This document shows positions 24,145 through 31,325 of a DNA stretch of 32,427 nucleotides, in pieces (within the stretch, counting starts at the first letter, position 1; every line of letters begins with the position of its first letter). Made by a program: the position numbers and the translations under genes. This DNA comes from an uncultured Bacteroidales bacterium (lineage in GTDB: Bacteria > Bacteroidota > Bacteroidia > Bacteroidales > UBA4417). Under the pieces are notes generated by a model. It did not search any database, was not told where the DNA came from, and was given only the letters and a program-made list of their open reading frames with translations. The DNA is taken from positions 1 through 32,427 of the forward strand of contig CAJAXK010000313.1 in NCBI GenBank assembly GCA_903946925.1. Reading direction: 5' to 3'.

Positions 24145-24162
24145 GTTTTGGGGGTTGGGGTT
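24125..24162 (+). repeat. G-rich tandem duplication over the rfaE2 stop codon (G-quadruplex candidate)
   Basis: TTTTGGGGGTTGGGGTT occurs twice in tandem (24125-24141 and 24146-24162). The first copy encodes the end of the adenylyltransferase, ILGVGV plus stop. Together they place four G-runs of 4-5 (24129-24133, 24136-24139, 24150-24154, 24157-24160) on the coding strand, with loops of 2, 10 and 2 nt. No other role is visible. Confidence 0.6.
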
Positions 24163-24203
24163 ACAATTCAAACCTTAATAATTGATACAAAAAGATTTTC
24201 CGG

Positions 24204-24314
24204 TTTGGATTTTTATCATTTTTGATAATTTATTGGTTTGGATTTTTATTAAAAATGAATAATATTGATTTGGATTTTTATTGATATTAGTCTAATTTTG
24301 CTTTGGATTTTTAA
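24204..24314 (+). repeat. Four 13-bp boxes at 32-33-bp period before the AAA ATPase gene
   Basis: TTTGGATTTTTAT occurs at 24204-24216, 24237-24249 and 24269-24281, and as TTTGGATTTTTAA at 24302-24314. The spacings are 33, 32 and 33 bp, about three helical turns. The spacer sequences differ, so this is not a simple recent tandem repeat. The third box supplies a -33 TTTG for the promoter of the downstream gene. Confidence 0.65.
24269..24300 (+). promoter_or_regulatory. Promoter of the AAA/DUF4143 gene
   Basis: TTTG (24269-24272, within the third 13-bp box), 20 nt, TAATTTTG (24293-24300). Spacing and both boxes match the Bacteroidota consensus. The ATG follows 24 nt after the -7 box. Confidence 0.55.
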
Positions 24315-24324
24315 TTGAACCAAA

Positions 24325-25641
24325 ATGTATCTGCCAAGAAACATTGATAATGAACTACTTGTCTGGAAAAATGAAGCTAACCGAAAACCTTTACTTTTGA
24401 GAGGTGCGCGGCAAGTAGGGAAATCATCGGCTGTGCGAAACCTTTCCAAGCATTTTACACATTTTGTTGAGCTTAATTTCGATGAAAACCCAGCGTTGGG
24501 CAAACTTTTCGAGAATAACCCATTGATAGATGATCTTTGCGAGCAACTTTCCATTTACACCAAAACCCCAATAATCGAAGGTAAAACCCTTTTGTTTTTC
24601 GATGAAATTCAATCGTGCATTCCTGCTATATCAATGTTAAGGTATTTTTATGAGAAAAAGCCTGATTTACATGTAATTGCGGCAGGTTCGTTATTGGAGT
24701 TTGCCATGTCGGAAATCCCCTCTCATGCTGTGGGAAGGGTGCGTTCGCTGTTTTTATTCCCATTTTCGTTCAACGAGTTTTTAACCGCACTTGGCGAAGG
24801 TGCGCTGTTGGCATTAATAGGGAAATCAAATTCCGACAAGCCAATAAACGAACTGATCCACCAAAAAATAATCCTTTATTTAAGGAGATTCTTCATTATT
24901 GGCGGAATGCCGGAAGCCGTAAGCGTTTATAAACAAACAGGTGATTTGTTAAAAGTCCAGAATATCCTCAACGATCTTTTTATTTCGTTTCAGGAAGATT
25001 TCAGCAAATACAAAAAGAAAATCTCGACAGAGAGGATAACCGAAGTGTTTTATGCTGTAATACAACAAGTTGGGAATAAGTTTACCTATTCGTACCCCAA
25101 CGCGACCCAAAACAACATCCAAGTTAAAGAAGTGCTTGATTTGTTGCAAAAAGCGGGATTGATTATCCCTGTTACCCATACCGCTGCCAATGGCATACCG
25201 TTGGGGGCTGAAACAAACCCTAAAAAACGAAAATTCCTCATACTCGACACAGGGATTTATCAACGATCATTAGGGCTGAACCTAACGCAGTTGTTCAACG
25301 AAGAACAGACAACATTCGTTAACAGGGGCGGAATTGCAGAACTACATGCTGGATTGGAAATCATGAAAAGCGGTTCCTGTTATAGCAAGCCAGAACTGTA
25401 TTATTGGCAAAGGGAATCGCGCAACAGTCAGGCCGAAGTTGATTATATCATCCAAAAACAAAATGAAATAATACCTGTGGAGGTGAAAGCAGGCACAAAA
25501 GGAGCGATGCAAAGCTTGTATGTTTTTTTAAAGGAGAAAAACACAAACAAAGGGATCCGTTGTTCGTTGGAAAACTTTTCGGAATTCGAAAGCATTGAAG
25601 TTGTACCTTTATATGCTATTGGAAATATTTTCAAAGTATAA
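24325..25641 (+). CDS. AAA ATPase with DUF4143 domain
   Basis: 438 residues. Walker A is GARQVGKS (27-34) and Walker B LLFFDEIQ (Asp93-Glu94), followed by VIAAGSLLEFA (sensor-like). This is the AAA_14 type. The C-terminal DUF4143 region contains AEVDYIIQKQNEIIPVEVKA (about 369-388), which resembles a PD-(D/E)XK nuclease core (Asp, then E-x-K). Such proteins are common, patchily distributed and of unknown role; they are often treated as mobile or defence-associated, which is not proven. It has its own promoter with periodic upstream boxes and interrupts the rfaE2-radA interval, so it is probably an insertion into the backbone. Confidence 0.88.
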   Translation: MYLPRNIDNELLVWKNEANRKPLLLRGARQVGKSSAVRNLSKHFTHFVELNFDENPALGKLFENNPLIDDLCEQLSIYTKTPIIEGKTLLFFDEIQSCIPAISMLRYFYEKKPDLHVIAAGSLLEFAMSEIPSHAVGRVRSLFLFPFSFNEFLTALGEGALLALIGKSNSDKPINELIHQKIILYLRRFFIIGGMPEAVSVYKQTGDLLKVQNILNDLFISFQEDFSKYKKKISTERITEVFYAVIQQVGNKFTYSYPNATQNNIQVKEVLDLLQKAGLIIPVTHTAANGIPLGAETNPKKRKFLILDTGIYQRSLGLNLTQLFNEEQTTFVNRGGIAELHAGLEIMKSGSCYSKPELYYWQRESRNSQAEVDYIIQKQNEIIPVEVKAGTKGAMQSLYVFLKEKNTNKGIRCSLENFSEFESIEVVPLYAIGNIFKV

Positions 25642-25682
25642 AAGTATTTCTGTCAACCATTTCTACCTAAATCCGCATTATC

Positions 25683-25811
25683 GCATCACCACATTCCAAA
25701 ATTCCCACATTCCCTCATTCCCACATCCCCAAATTTTCAAATTCTCACATCTCCAAATTCTCACATCACCGCATTAACACATCACCGCATTAACACATTA
25801 GCAAATTAACA
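25683..25811. repeat. Low-complexity degenerate tandem repeat before radA
   Basis: A run of short units of the kind CACATTCCC / AAATTCTCACAT / ACATCACCGCATTAAC. The last unit occurs twice in direct succession at 25763-25797. The strand is almost free of G. It ends at the radA ATG, so it forms the radA 5' region if radA is transcribed from here; no TAnnTTTG box is seen in it. Confidence 0.55.
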
Positions 25812-25813
25812 CC

Positions 25814-27181
25814 ATGGCAAAAACTAAAACCGTTTTCTTCTGTCAAAATTGCGGGGCGCAGTCGGCCAAGTGGATGGGACGCTGTACTTCCTGCGATGCC
25901 TGGAACACTTTTGTTGAAGAAGTTGTGCAGCGCGACGATGCCTCGGCCAAAAACACCGGAAATTTCAAGGCTTCCGAATCGAAACCCCGAAAATTGAAGG
26001 AAATAGAGCAAGGCAACGAGCAGCGCACCACAACAAACAATGGCGAACTCGACCGCGTGCTGGGTGGTGGATTGGTTGGCGGCTCACTAATATTGGTTGG
26101 CGGCGAACCGGGAATTGGGAAATCAACACTTATGCTGCAAATCGCCCTCAATATGCAAGGCATCAGGGTTTTGTATGTTTCGGGCGAAGAGAGTGAGCAA
26201 CAAATCCGAATGCGTGCCGACAGGCTTGGCTTTAACGACCCTGACTGCTACATACTTACCGAAACCAATACACAAAGCGTTTTTCAGCATATACAAGCGG
26301 TGCAACCTGGTTTGGTTATCATTGATTCGGTTCAAACCCTGCAGACCAGTATTATTGAATCTTCTGCCGGAAGCATTTCGCAAATACGCGAAACCGCAGC
26401 CGAAATGCAGCGTTTTGCCAAAACCACAGGAGTTCCGGTTATATTGATAGGGCATATTACCAAGGATGGATCGCTTGCCGGGCCGAAAATACTCGAACAC
26501 ATGGTGGATGCGGTGCTGCAATTCGAGGGCGACCGCAATTATGGTTACAGGATACTCCGCGCGGTGAAAAACCGTTTCGGTTCCGCTTCCGAGCTTGGGA
26601 TTTTTGAAATGCGCGATACCGGTTTACGCGAGGTTACCAACCCTTCCGAAATACTTATTTCGCAGCGCGAAGAACCTACAAGCGGCGTGGCCATTGCCAG
26701 CACCATCGAAGGGATACGGCCTATGCTCATCGAAGTGCAGGCTTTGGTGAGTTCAGCTGCTTATGGTACGCCACAACGCTCAAGCACTGGTTTCGATAGC
26801 CGCAGGCTGAACATGCTTTTGGCCGTTCTGGAAAAGCGTTGCGGTTTTAGGCTGGGGATAAAAGATGTTTTTTTGAATATTGCCGGAGGCATACGCGTTG
26901 ATGATCCGGCTATTGATATGGCAGTGGTTAGCGCCATCCTGTCTTCCAACGAAGACATTCCAACTAACCAACAGGTTTGTTTTGCCGGCGAGGTTGGACT
27001 TTCTGGCGAAATACGTCCGGTAAACCGTGTGGAACAACGCATTGCCGAAGCCGAGAAACTTGGTTTCAAACAAATTTTAGTCTCGCGCTACAACCTGAAA
27101 GGCTTGAAAACCGATAAGTGGGCCATAAAAGTTACCGGGGTGGGAAAAGTGGAAGAAGTTTTCGGGATATTGTTCGGGTAG
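25814..27181 (+). CDS. radA: DNA repair protein RadA/Sms
   Basis: 455 residues, the normal length. RadA is a RecA-related ATPase and branch-migration helicase acting in recombinational repair. It has an N-terminal C4 zinc finger (Cys10, Cys13, Cys24, Cys27), Walker A GGEPGIGKST near 96, the RadA-specific KNRFG motif near 252 and a C-terminal Lon-like domain (GGIRVDDPAIDMAVVSAILS, FAGEVGLSGEIRPV). Start ATG directly after a low-complexity repeat. Its stop is followed by a third repeat element at 27197. Confidence 0.97.
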   Translation: MAKTKTVFFCQNCGAQSAKWMGRCTSCDAWNTFVEEVVQRDDASAKNTGNFKASESKPRKLKEIEQGNEQRTTTNNGELDRVLGGGLVGGSLILVGGEPGIGKSTLMLQIALNMQGIRVLYVSGEESEQQIRMRADRLGFNDPDCYILTETNTQSVFQHIQAVQPGLVIIDSVQTLQTSIIESSAGSISQIRETAAEMQRFAKTTGVPVILIGHITKDGSLAGPKILEHMVDAVLQFEGDRNYGYRILRAVKNRFGSASELGIFEMRDTGLREVTNPSEILISQREEPTSGVAIASTIEGIRPMLIEVQALVSSAAYGTPQRSSTGFDSRRLNMLLAVLEKRCGFRLGIKDVFLNIAGGIRVDDPAIDMAVVSAILSSNEDIPTNQQVCFAGEVGLSGEIRPVNRVEQRIAEAEKLGFKQILVSRYNLKGLKTDKWAIKVTGVGKVEEVFGILFG

Positions 27182-27196
27182 AGGTTTTTAAAAGGA

Positions 27197-27354
27197 TTAA
27201 CCACGGAGGCACGGAGGGCACTGAGGAGCACGGAGGATTTTTTAAACCGCTAAGGTCACTAAGTTGCACTAAAGGTGTTACATTTTGTTGAATTACGGAA
27301 TGTTGTAACAATGTTCTATCTTACTTCTCCATACCCTCCTTGCCTCCGTGGTAA
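27197..27354. repeat. Inverted-repeat element of ACCACGGAGGCA type (158 bp)
   Basis: The left end reads TTAACCACGGAGGCACGGAG (27197-27216) and the right end is its near-complement (27335-27354; one indel and one mismatch). Inside, TGTTACA and TGTAACA form a further inverted repeat (around 27278-27310). It shares the ACCACGGAGGCAC motif with the two MITE copies but lacks their GAGTCCACTCCGAAAA ends, so it is a related but separate family. It fills most of the radA-parE gap. Confidence 0.6.
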
Positions 27355-27372
27355 AAGAATTGGAAGGATTTT

Positions 27373-27396
27373 ACCGAACGCATCTGAAAGAAGATG
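27373..27396. repeat. Palindromic repeat, partial copy 1
   Basis: ACCGAACGCATCTGAAAGAAGATGG, without the final CGCCCGAACGGA block of the full repeat. It lies just downstream of the parE stop codon. Confidence 0.5.
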
Positions 27397-27403
27397 GAGG
27401 TTG

Positions 27404-27706
27404 CTATTTTTCTTTTATCCTGTTCTTCAAATCCATTTGTTCATGTAAAATTCTTGTTATTTCTATTTCGGCATCTTCAGTCCTGCGATAAAAAATGATA
27501 TGTTTGCCCGCATTGAAACCCAATAAATTTTCGGTAACCCCTGAATAGCTTTTCCCTAAATCAGGGTTATTTGCTACCTGCTCGAAAGTATCTATAAGCA
27601 TAGCATAATACTTGTCTGCTTGATTTTCAGACCATTTGTCAAAAGTGTAATTCCAAATACAGGTTAAATCGTCAACTGCCTTATTTGTGAGTTTATACTT
27701 TGCCAT
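27404..27706 (-). CDS. parE: ParE/RelE-family toxin
   Basis: 100 residues. RelE/ParE-fold features are YKLTNKAVDDLTCIWNYTFD at the start, ADKYYAMLIDTFEQVANNPD, the GKHIIFYRR strand and EIEITRILHEQMDL at the end. ParE toxins poison DNA gyrase; the sequence fits ParE better than mRNA-cutting RelE. The start overlaps the antitoxin gene by 14 bp, the usual antitoxin-first operon. Confidence 0.9.
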   Translation of the reverse strand: MAKYKLTNKAVDDLTCIWNYTFDKWSENQADKYYAMLIDTFEQVANNPDLGKSYSGVTENLLGFNAGKHIIFYRRTEDAEIEITRILHEQMDLKNRIKEK

Positions 27707-27950
27707 CCAGGTTCTTTTTAGCTTTTATTTTTTCTAAATGCAACATGGGATCAAAATCGTGAGCTATCCCGCTTTCTGTGCCTTCGCAAATAGCTTGCCT
27801 TAAAGCAACCAACTTGCCTTCTTCTTCTTCCAAAAGCCTTAACCCTGCCCTGATTACTTCGCTTGCATTTTTATATCGCCCTGCCGATATCGTACCTTTA
27901 ATAAATGTGTCAAAATGGGGGCCTATTGATAAAGAGGTGTTTTTATTCAT
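27693..27950 (-). CDS. parD: ParD-like antitoxin
   Basis: 85 residues from the ATG at 27950; the frame also opens at a TTG two codons earlier, which is less likely. An N-terminal ribbon-helix-helix (TSLSIGPHFDTFIKGTISAG, then RYKNASEVIRAGLRLLEEEE) binds DNA, and the C-terminal tail wraps the toxin. A -7 box and a perfect 15-bp palindrome lie 17-38 bp upstream and suggest autoregulation. Confidence 0.9.
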   Translation of the reverse strand: MNKNTSLSIGPHFDTFIKGTISAGRYKNASEVIRAGLRLLEEEEGKLVALRQAICEGTESGIAHDFDPMLHLEKIKAKKNLDGKV

Positions 27951-27967
27951 TGTCAATAAATTTTCTT

Positions 27968-27988
27968 CAAAATTACCAATTTTTGGTA
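27968..27988 (-). promoter_or_regulatory. parDE promoter with overlapping palindromic operator
   Basis: The minus strand reads TAATTTTG (27975-27968), a perfect -7 box, joined to the palindrome TACCAA-AAA-TTGGTA (27988-27974). The palindrome overlaps the first bases of the -7 box, a standard position for a ParD operator. Confidence 0.5.
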
Positions 27989-28051
27989 TAAAATCATCGG
28001 GGTGAGAAGTTTTTTAACAATCACACAGACAAAAGGCAACAATTATAATAG

Positions 28052-28088
28052 CCCGAACGCGTCTGAAAGAAGACGCGCCCGAACTGAG
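28052..28088. repeat. Palindromic repeat, copy 2
   Basis: CCCGAACGCGTCTGAAAGA followed by AGACGCGCCCGAAC. The core CGCGTCT-GAAAGA-AGACGCG is a 7-bp stem with a 6-nt loop; the CCCGAAC ends are direct repeats. It lies between parD and hepT. Confidence 0.7.
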
Positions 28089-28153
28089 TATTGCAAAGTT
28101 AGCAATCATTATGAGTTATATCTTTCTCGGGGGGCATTTTGGGCTAGAAGTAA

Positions 28154-28188
28154 CCCGAGGCATCTGAAAGAAGACCCGCCCGAACGGA
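28154..28188. repeat. Palindromic repeat, copy 3 (diverged)
   Basis: CCCGAGGCATCTGAAAGAAG followed by ACCCGCCCGAACGGA. The left arm has changed, so the stem is imperfect. It ends 15 bp before the stop codon of hepT. Confidence 0.6.
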
Positions 28189-28203
28189 ACGCACGTTGTA
28201 GCA

Positions 28204-28545
28204 TTAAGGTTCAACAATCAGCCTATCCACTTCTTCCTTTAATCTGGGAATATGGTTTATCACAATGCCCCAGATATTTTCATCTGATACGCTATCGTAA
28301 CCATGTATGATTTGATTTCTTAACCCGACAATCCTTCTTGCGTTTTCTATTGGGAACAGTGCATCTTCTTTTAGAATCCTGTTTATTGCCTCACCAATTA
28401 TCTCCAGGTTTCTTTCAATCGCCCGTTTTAGCATCATATCTTTGGCGTATTCATCGAAACGCTTTTGCCTGCCAATAAAAAAAGTGTCTGTTTCTTCAAT
28501 GGCAAGTTTTATATCGTAAAGGCATTTAAGCACTCTTTCGTTCAT
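28204..28545 (-). CDS. hepT: HepT-like HEPN ribonuclease toxin (DUF86)
   Basis: 113 residues, all-helical. The HEPN catalytic motif R-x4-H-x-Y is intact as RNQIIHGY (Arg76, His81, Tyr83). In characterised HepT proteins this motif cuts RNA and the Tyr is AMPylated by the partner MntA. The ATG lies 20 bp inside the mntA gene, so the pair is one operon. Intact motif and pairing indicate a functional type VII-like module. Confidence 0.88.
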   Translation of the reverse strand: MNERVLKCLYDIKLAIEETDTFFIGRQKRFDEYAKDMMLKRAIERNLEIIGEAINRILKEDALFPIENARRIVGLRNQIIHGYDSVSDENIWGIVINHIPRLKEEVDRLIVEP

Positions 28546-28837
28546 AAACCAATTGTTTTTCCCTTTCGACCACTTTCTTGAATATCGGATTGCGTATGGC
28601 CTGGTTCTCTACCAAGTCAACCTGCCTGTGGAATAGTTGTTCCAGGTTTTCTTTTAAATCCATATAATTGTCAAAGTATTCCAGCAGATCCATCTGATGG
28701 AATTGAATCAGCATATCAATATCGCTGTTGTCGTTGAATTTATCCGAAAGTACCGAACCGAACAGGTACAACTCTTGTACTTTGTGCGTTTCGCAAAGCC
28801 CCATTAACTTATCTTTATGCAAATCTATCAGGTTCAT
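28526..28837 (-). CDS. mntA: MntA-like minimal nucleotidyltransferase antitoxin
   Basis: 103 residues from the ATG at 28837. The frame is open further upstream, but a perfect -7 box sits just before this ATG and the nucleotidyltransferase fold starts here. Motif G-S-x10-D-x-D is intact (Gly27, Ser28, Asp39, Asp41 in LFGSVLSDKFNDNSDIDML), and a third Asp is in QVDLVEN. In known systems MntA transfers AMP to HepT and silences it. Antitoxin precedes toxin. Confidence 0.88.
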   Translation of the reverse strand: MNLIDLHKDKLMGLCETHKVQELYLFGSVLSDKFNDNSDIDMLIQFHQMDLLEYFDNYMDLKENLEQLFHRQVDLVENQAIRNPIFKKVVEREKQLVYERKSA

Positions 28838-28841
28838 AAGG

Positions 28842-28849
28842 CAAAAGTA
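28842..28849 (-). promoter_or_regulatory. -7 promoter box directly before mntA
   Basis: The minus strand reads TACTTTTG, an exact TAnnTTTG, with only 4 nt (CCTT) between it and the ATG at 28837. This predicts a leaderless or almost leaderless mRNA. No -33 TTTG is present. Confidence 0.5.
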
Positions 28850-29031
28850 CGAAATTTGTGGTTGTTTTGTGGTTTTTCTTCCTATTAGCTGAAGGCCTTG
28901 CGCTATTGTGTGGCTCAGAAGCCTATGAGGGAAGCGAACGATTCTCAAATTATTAAGAACTGAACAATAGGGGTTGTATAACCAAGCAATAAATAAATTT
29001 TATAGGCGCGGGCAATAGGCTAAGGATTTAA

Positions 29032-29067
29032 CCCGAACGCGTCTGAAAGAAGACGCGCCCGAACGGA
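29032..29067. repeat. Palindromic repeat, copy 4
   Basis: CCCGAACGCGTCTGAAAGA followed by AGACGCGCCCGAACGGA; identical to copy 2 through GCGCCCGAAC. It lies in the 314-bp gap between mntA and the next gene, which otherwise holds only copy 5 and AT-rich sequence. Confidence 0.7.
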
Positions 29068-29095
29068 GGGATAGTGGCCAAGGAAAAGAGATTTT

Positions 29096-29150
29096 CCCAG
29101 AACGCATCTGAGAGAAGATGCGCCCGAACGGAGATATTACTCGAACGGAG
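29096..29150. repeat. Palindromic repeat, copy 5, with an extra half-unit
   Basis: CCCAGAACGCATCTGAGAGA followed by AGATGCGCCCGAACGGAG (29096-29133), then a lone CTCGAACGGAG at 29140-29150. Relative to copy 4 the stem has paired changes (CGCATCT/AGATGCG for CGCGTCT/AGACGCG), so base pairing is kept. It ends 2 bp before the stop codon of the next gene. Confidence 0.7.
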
Positions 29151-29151
29151 T

Positions 29152-29700
29152 TTAATTCCTATTTTTTTTTTGTAGTGCTTCTTCGTCTAACTTTACTTTT
29201 TCCCAATTTTCAATGAATATCCTTTTCCAGTCACGATACATAAAGAAAATTACAGGTATAAATAATATCACACTCAAGGAATAAAATATCCAATAATTAC
29301 AGCTAATAAAGCCTTTTGAAATGAATACTAATATATCTATCAAGATTAAGCCTAAGTAGACTAATAGAATTGTCCTGCTAAACCTAAGTTTAAATTTTGT
29401 ATTAAGCTTCAGCAGTCTATTCTCAAATTTAAGTTCTGAGTTAGGTTCAATGAAAACTATCAAATATGAGGCTATCCTAAATAAAGATTGAAATCGTGAA
29501 ATAAGAATTAGACAGGAAGGATAAATTACAAGTATTGGCAAGGCGTATAACCAAAATGATACAACAGATTGTGTAAATATAAAACTGAATATAGCAATTG
29601 TACCTAAAACCGAATAATTTACGGTTGAGGTTATGATTTGAGTTAAAATTGAAAACTCACTTCTGAGTTCTTGATATTCTAGTTTTTTATACTTATTCAT
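29152..29700 (-). CDS. Four-helix membrane protein of unknown function
   Basis: 182 residues. A charged helical N-terminus (about 1-22) is followed by two membrane helices (about 26-68), a cytosolic stretch (about 70-108: FRIASYLIVFIEPNSELKFE) and two more helices (about 110-155), then a Lys-rich tail. No family is recognised. The gene is clearly more AT-rich than the backbone genes and lies among toxin-antitoxin pairs and palindromic repeats, which suggests acquisition. It stands alone. Confidence 0.65.
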   Translation of the reverse strand: MNKYKKLEYQELRSEFSILTQIITSTVNYSVLGTIAIFSFIFTQSVVSFWLYALPILVIYPSCLILISRFQSLFRIASYLIVFIEPNSELKFENRLLKLNTKFKLRFSRTILLVYLGLILIDILVFISKGFISCNYWIFYSLSVILFIPVIFFMYRDWKRIFIENWEKVKLDEEALQKKNRN

Positions 29701-30318
29701 AAATTACAGTTTTTGAGTTTTGTTCTTTCCATGTTTTATTTGTCGGACAGTTATTGTCTTTAGTATTACAACCAATATCGATTAACTGTGGCATTTATAA
29801 TGGTTCTGATGATCCGGCATTTACCACATTTCGGTTTTACAAAACCAAGATATAAATTAGACGAAAACTAACGGTTACAGATAATGAAATAGACTACAAC
29901 CGCCTTTTTCATTGCCTTACCAACTGCAATCTTTTATTGGAATGCGAATCAAAGGTATGTTTATAAACCACTCAATTAAAACTTGGCAATAAATATTCGT
30001 TATTAAGTTTGTTTGAATACATAATTGCTGGTTGTTTTGCTGCTTGGTTGTTTTTAATTCCCTTTTACATTTTGAAATTGAATGGTCTTACCCCTTTCCC
30101 AAGCTCTCCCTATTCGCAATATTTGAACAGCAAATGCAAATCAACTTTTAGATTAGCGAGGAAGCGGTTACAAGGATTATACCCGAAAGTATTTGAAAAA
30201 AGAAACTCCTGAAATGGAGATGCTCCAGAATTAGGATGACCATGCATAAAAAAGTGAACTATTATCTGTAATTCCTTTTCCTAAATCTACTAAAACCACA
30301 ATTTTCTAAATTTTAACT
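29701..30318. other. 618-bp AT-rich gap with no supported gene
   Basis: The only features seen are a short palindrome GGTTTTACAAAACC around 29835 and a strongly decayed relative of the palindromic repeat at about 30181-30219 (ACCCGAAAGTATTTGAAA...). A 67-codon TTG-started frame at 30009-30212 has one hydrophobic stretch but runs into the decayed repeat and has no promoter; it is not called. Confidence 0.5.
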
Positions 30319-31059
30319 TCATTCATAAATTTCATAATAAATATCATAATATTTTTGAAAATTTGCTAGCAACAAAATAATAGACAAAACATTAGCTGCT
30401 ATTAAAGCAATAACTAATATAAACAGGAATCCAACAACATCAATAGCGATTAAAGAGATTAATAAACTAAAGAGTGTTGAAAATGCAGTGGTTAATCCTA
30501 ATCCTCGAGCCCATTTTTTATATTTTATTAAGCCATAACTGATTATTGCTTCGCTTATTGTAATTCCAATAATTAGTAATAAAAGCTTAATTGCATTATC
30601 ATTAATGAGTTTTGGCGCTAGATCAATTGTAAAATATAAAAAGGCTATTGCATTTACAAAAAATGAAGTAGCTGCAATTGTAATACCAATATTTTTCTTA
30701 TAAGCATCGTTAAATTTGATTTTACCTACTTTTGGAGGTAGTTCTTCTTTGCTTTCAACTATCATTTGCGTGACCTCTGTATGCGGATTTATAACACTCT
30801 GATAAAATTCCTCATAAGTATTGAATCCACGACTATTGGCCGCCTTAATAACATCACTATCAAAATTAGCTATGTTTAGGTTTTCAGTAACTTCATTAAT
30901 AGCTTTAAGCAATGATGTTGAAATCACTAAATTTCGTCTCTTAATTTCTGCATAACTATAAAGCAAAGTAGGAGTTGTAAAATCTGCATGATTTTCAAAG
31001 ATATTTACTAATTCAGAATCTGGCAATATCATCAGTTCTGTCGCATTAATTTTTTTCAT
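30319..31059 (-). CDS. Membrane protein of unknown function with soluble N-terminal half
   Basis: 246 residues. The first ~115 residues are soluble and helical (ELMILPDSELVNIFENHADF, VIKAANSRGFNTYEEFYQSV). Four membrane helices follow (about 123-146, 158-178, 190-212, 214-235), then a Tyr-rich tail YYDIYYEIYE. No family is recognised. It is AT-rich like its neighbour at 29152 and has no promoter box that I can find. The 266-bp gap after its start (31060-31325) is AT-rich, with AAATGCAATTA occurring twice and nothing else recognisable. Confidence 0.65.
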   Translation of the reverse strand: MKKINATELMILPDSELVNIFENHADFTTPTLLYSYAEIKRRNLVISTSLLKAINEVTENLNIANFDSDVIKAANSRGFNTYEEFYQSVINPHTEVTQMIVESKEELPPKVGKIKFNDAYKKNIGITIAATSFFVNAIAFLYFTIDLAPKLINDNAIKLLLLIIGITISEAIISYGLIKYKKWARGLGLTTAFSTLFSLLISLIAIDVVGFLFILVIALIAANVLSIILLLANFQKYYDIYYEIYE

Positions 31060-31325
31060 TTTATTGATTATTAGATGGCTAATTATTTCTCTTTTAATAA
31101 AAGGGCTTGATTTTATGTCTTGCTATTAATGTTCTTGTTTGTTTAAGCTTGCTTCATAAGTTTCATTTTTGGATTTTTGTAACACAAAATTAGGTAAAAA
31201 TGCAATTACAAAAAGCAATTATTCCCAAATATATTTTCTTTGTAAAAATATATTATTTGTTAAATGCAATTATTGTTCATACACATTGAAAACCAGCATT
31301 CAGCATCGTATTTTTGAAACAATTA

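Noticed and set aside
25683-25811. Possible CRISPR or minisatellite before radA
   Set aside because: Units are short, degenerate and contiguous, with no unique spacers and no cas genes nearby; treated as low-complexity repeat.
28002-28310. 102-codon frame over palindromic repeats
   Set aside because: It translates two palindromic repeat copies and then runs antisense into hepT.
30009-30212. 67-codon frame with one hydrophobic stretch
   Set aside because: TTG start, no promoter box, ends inside a decayed repeat; it could be a small membrane peptide but cannot be supported.
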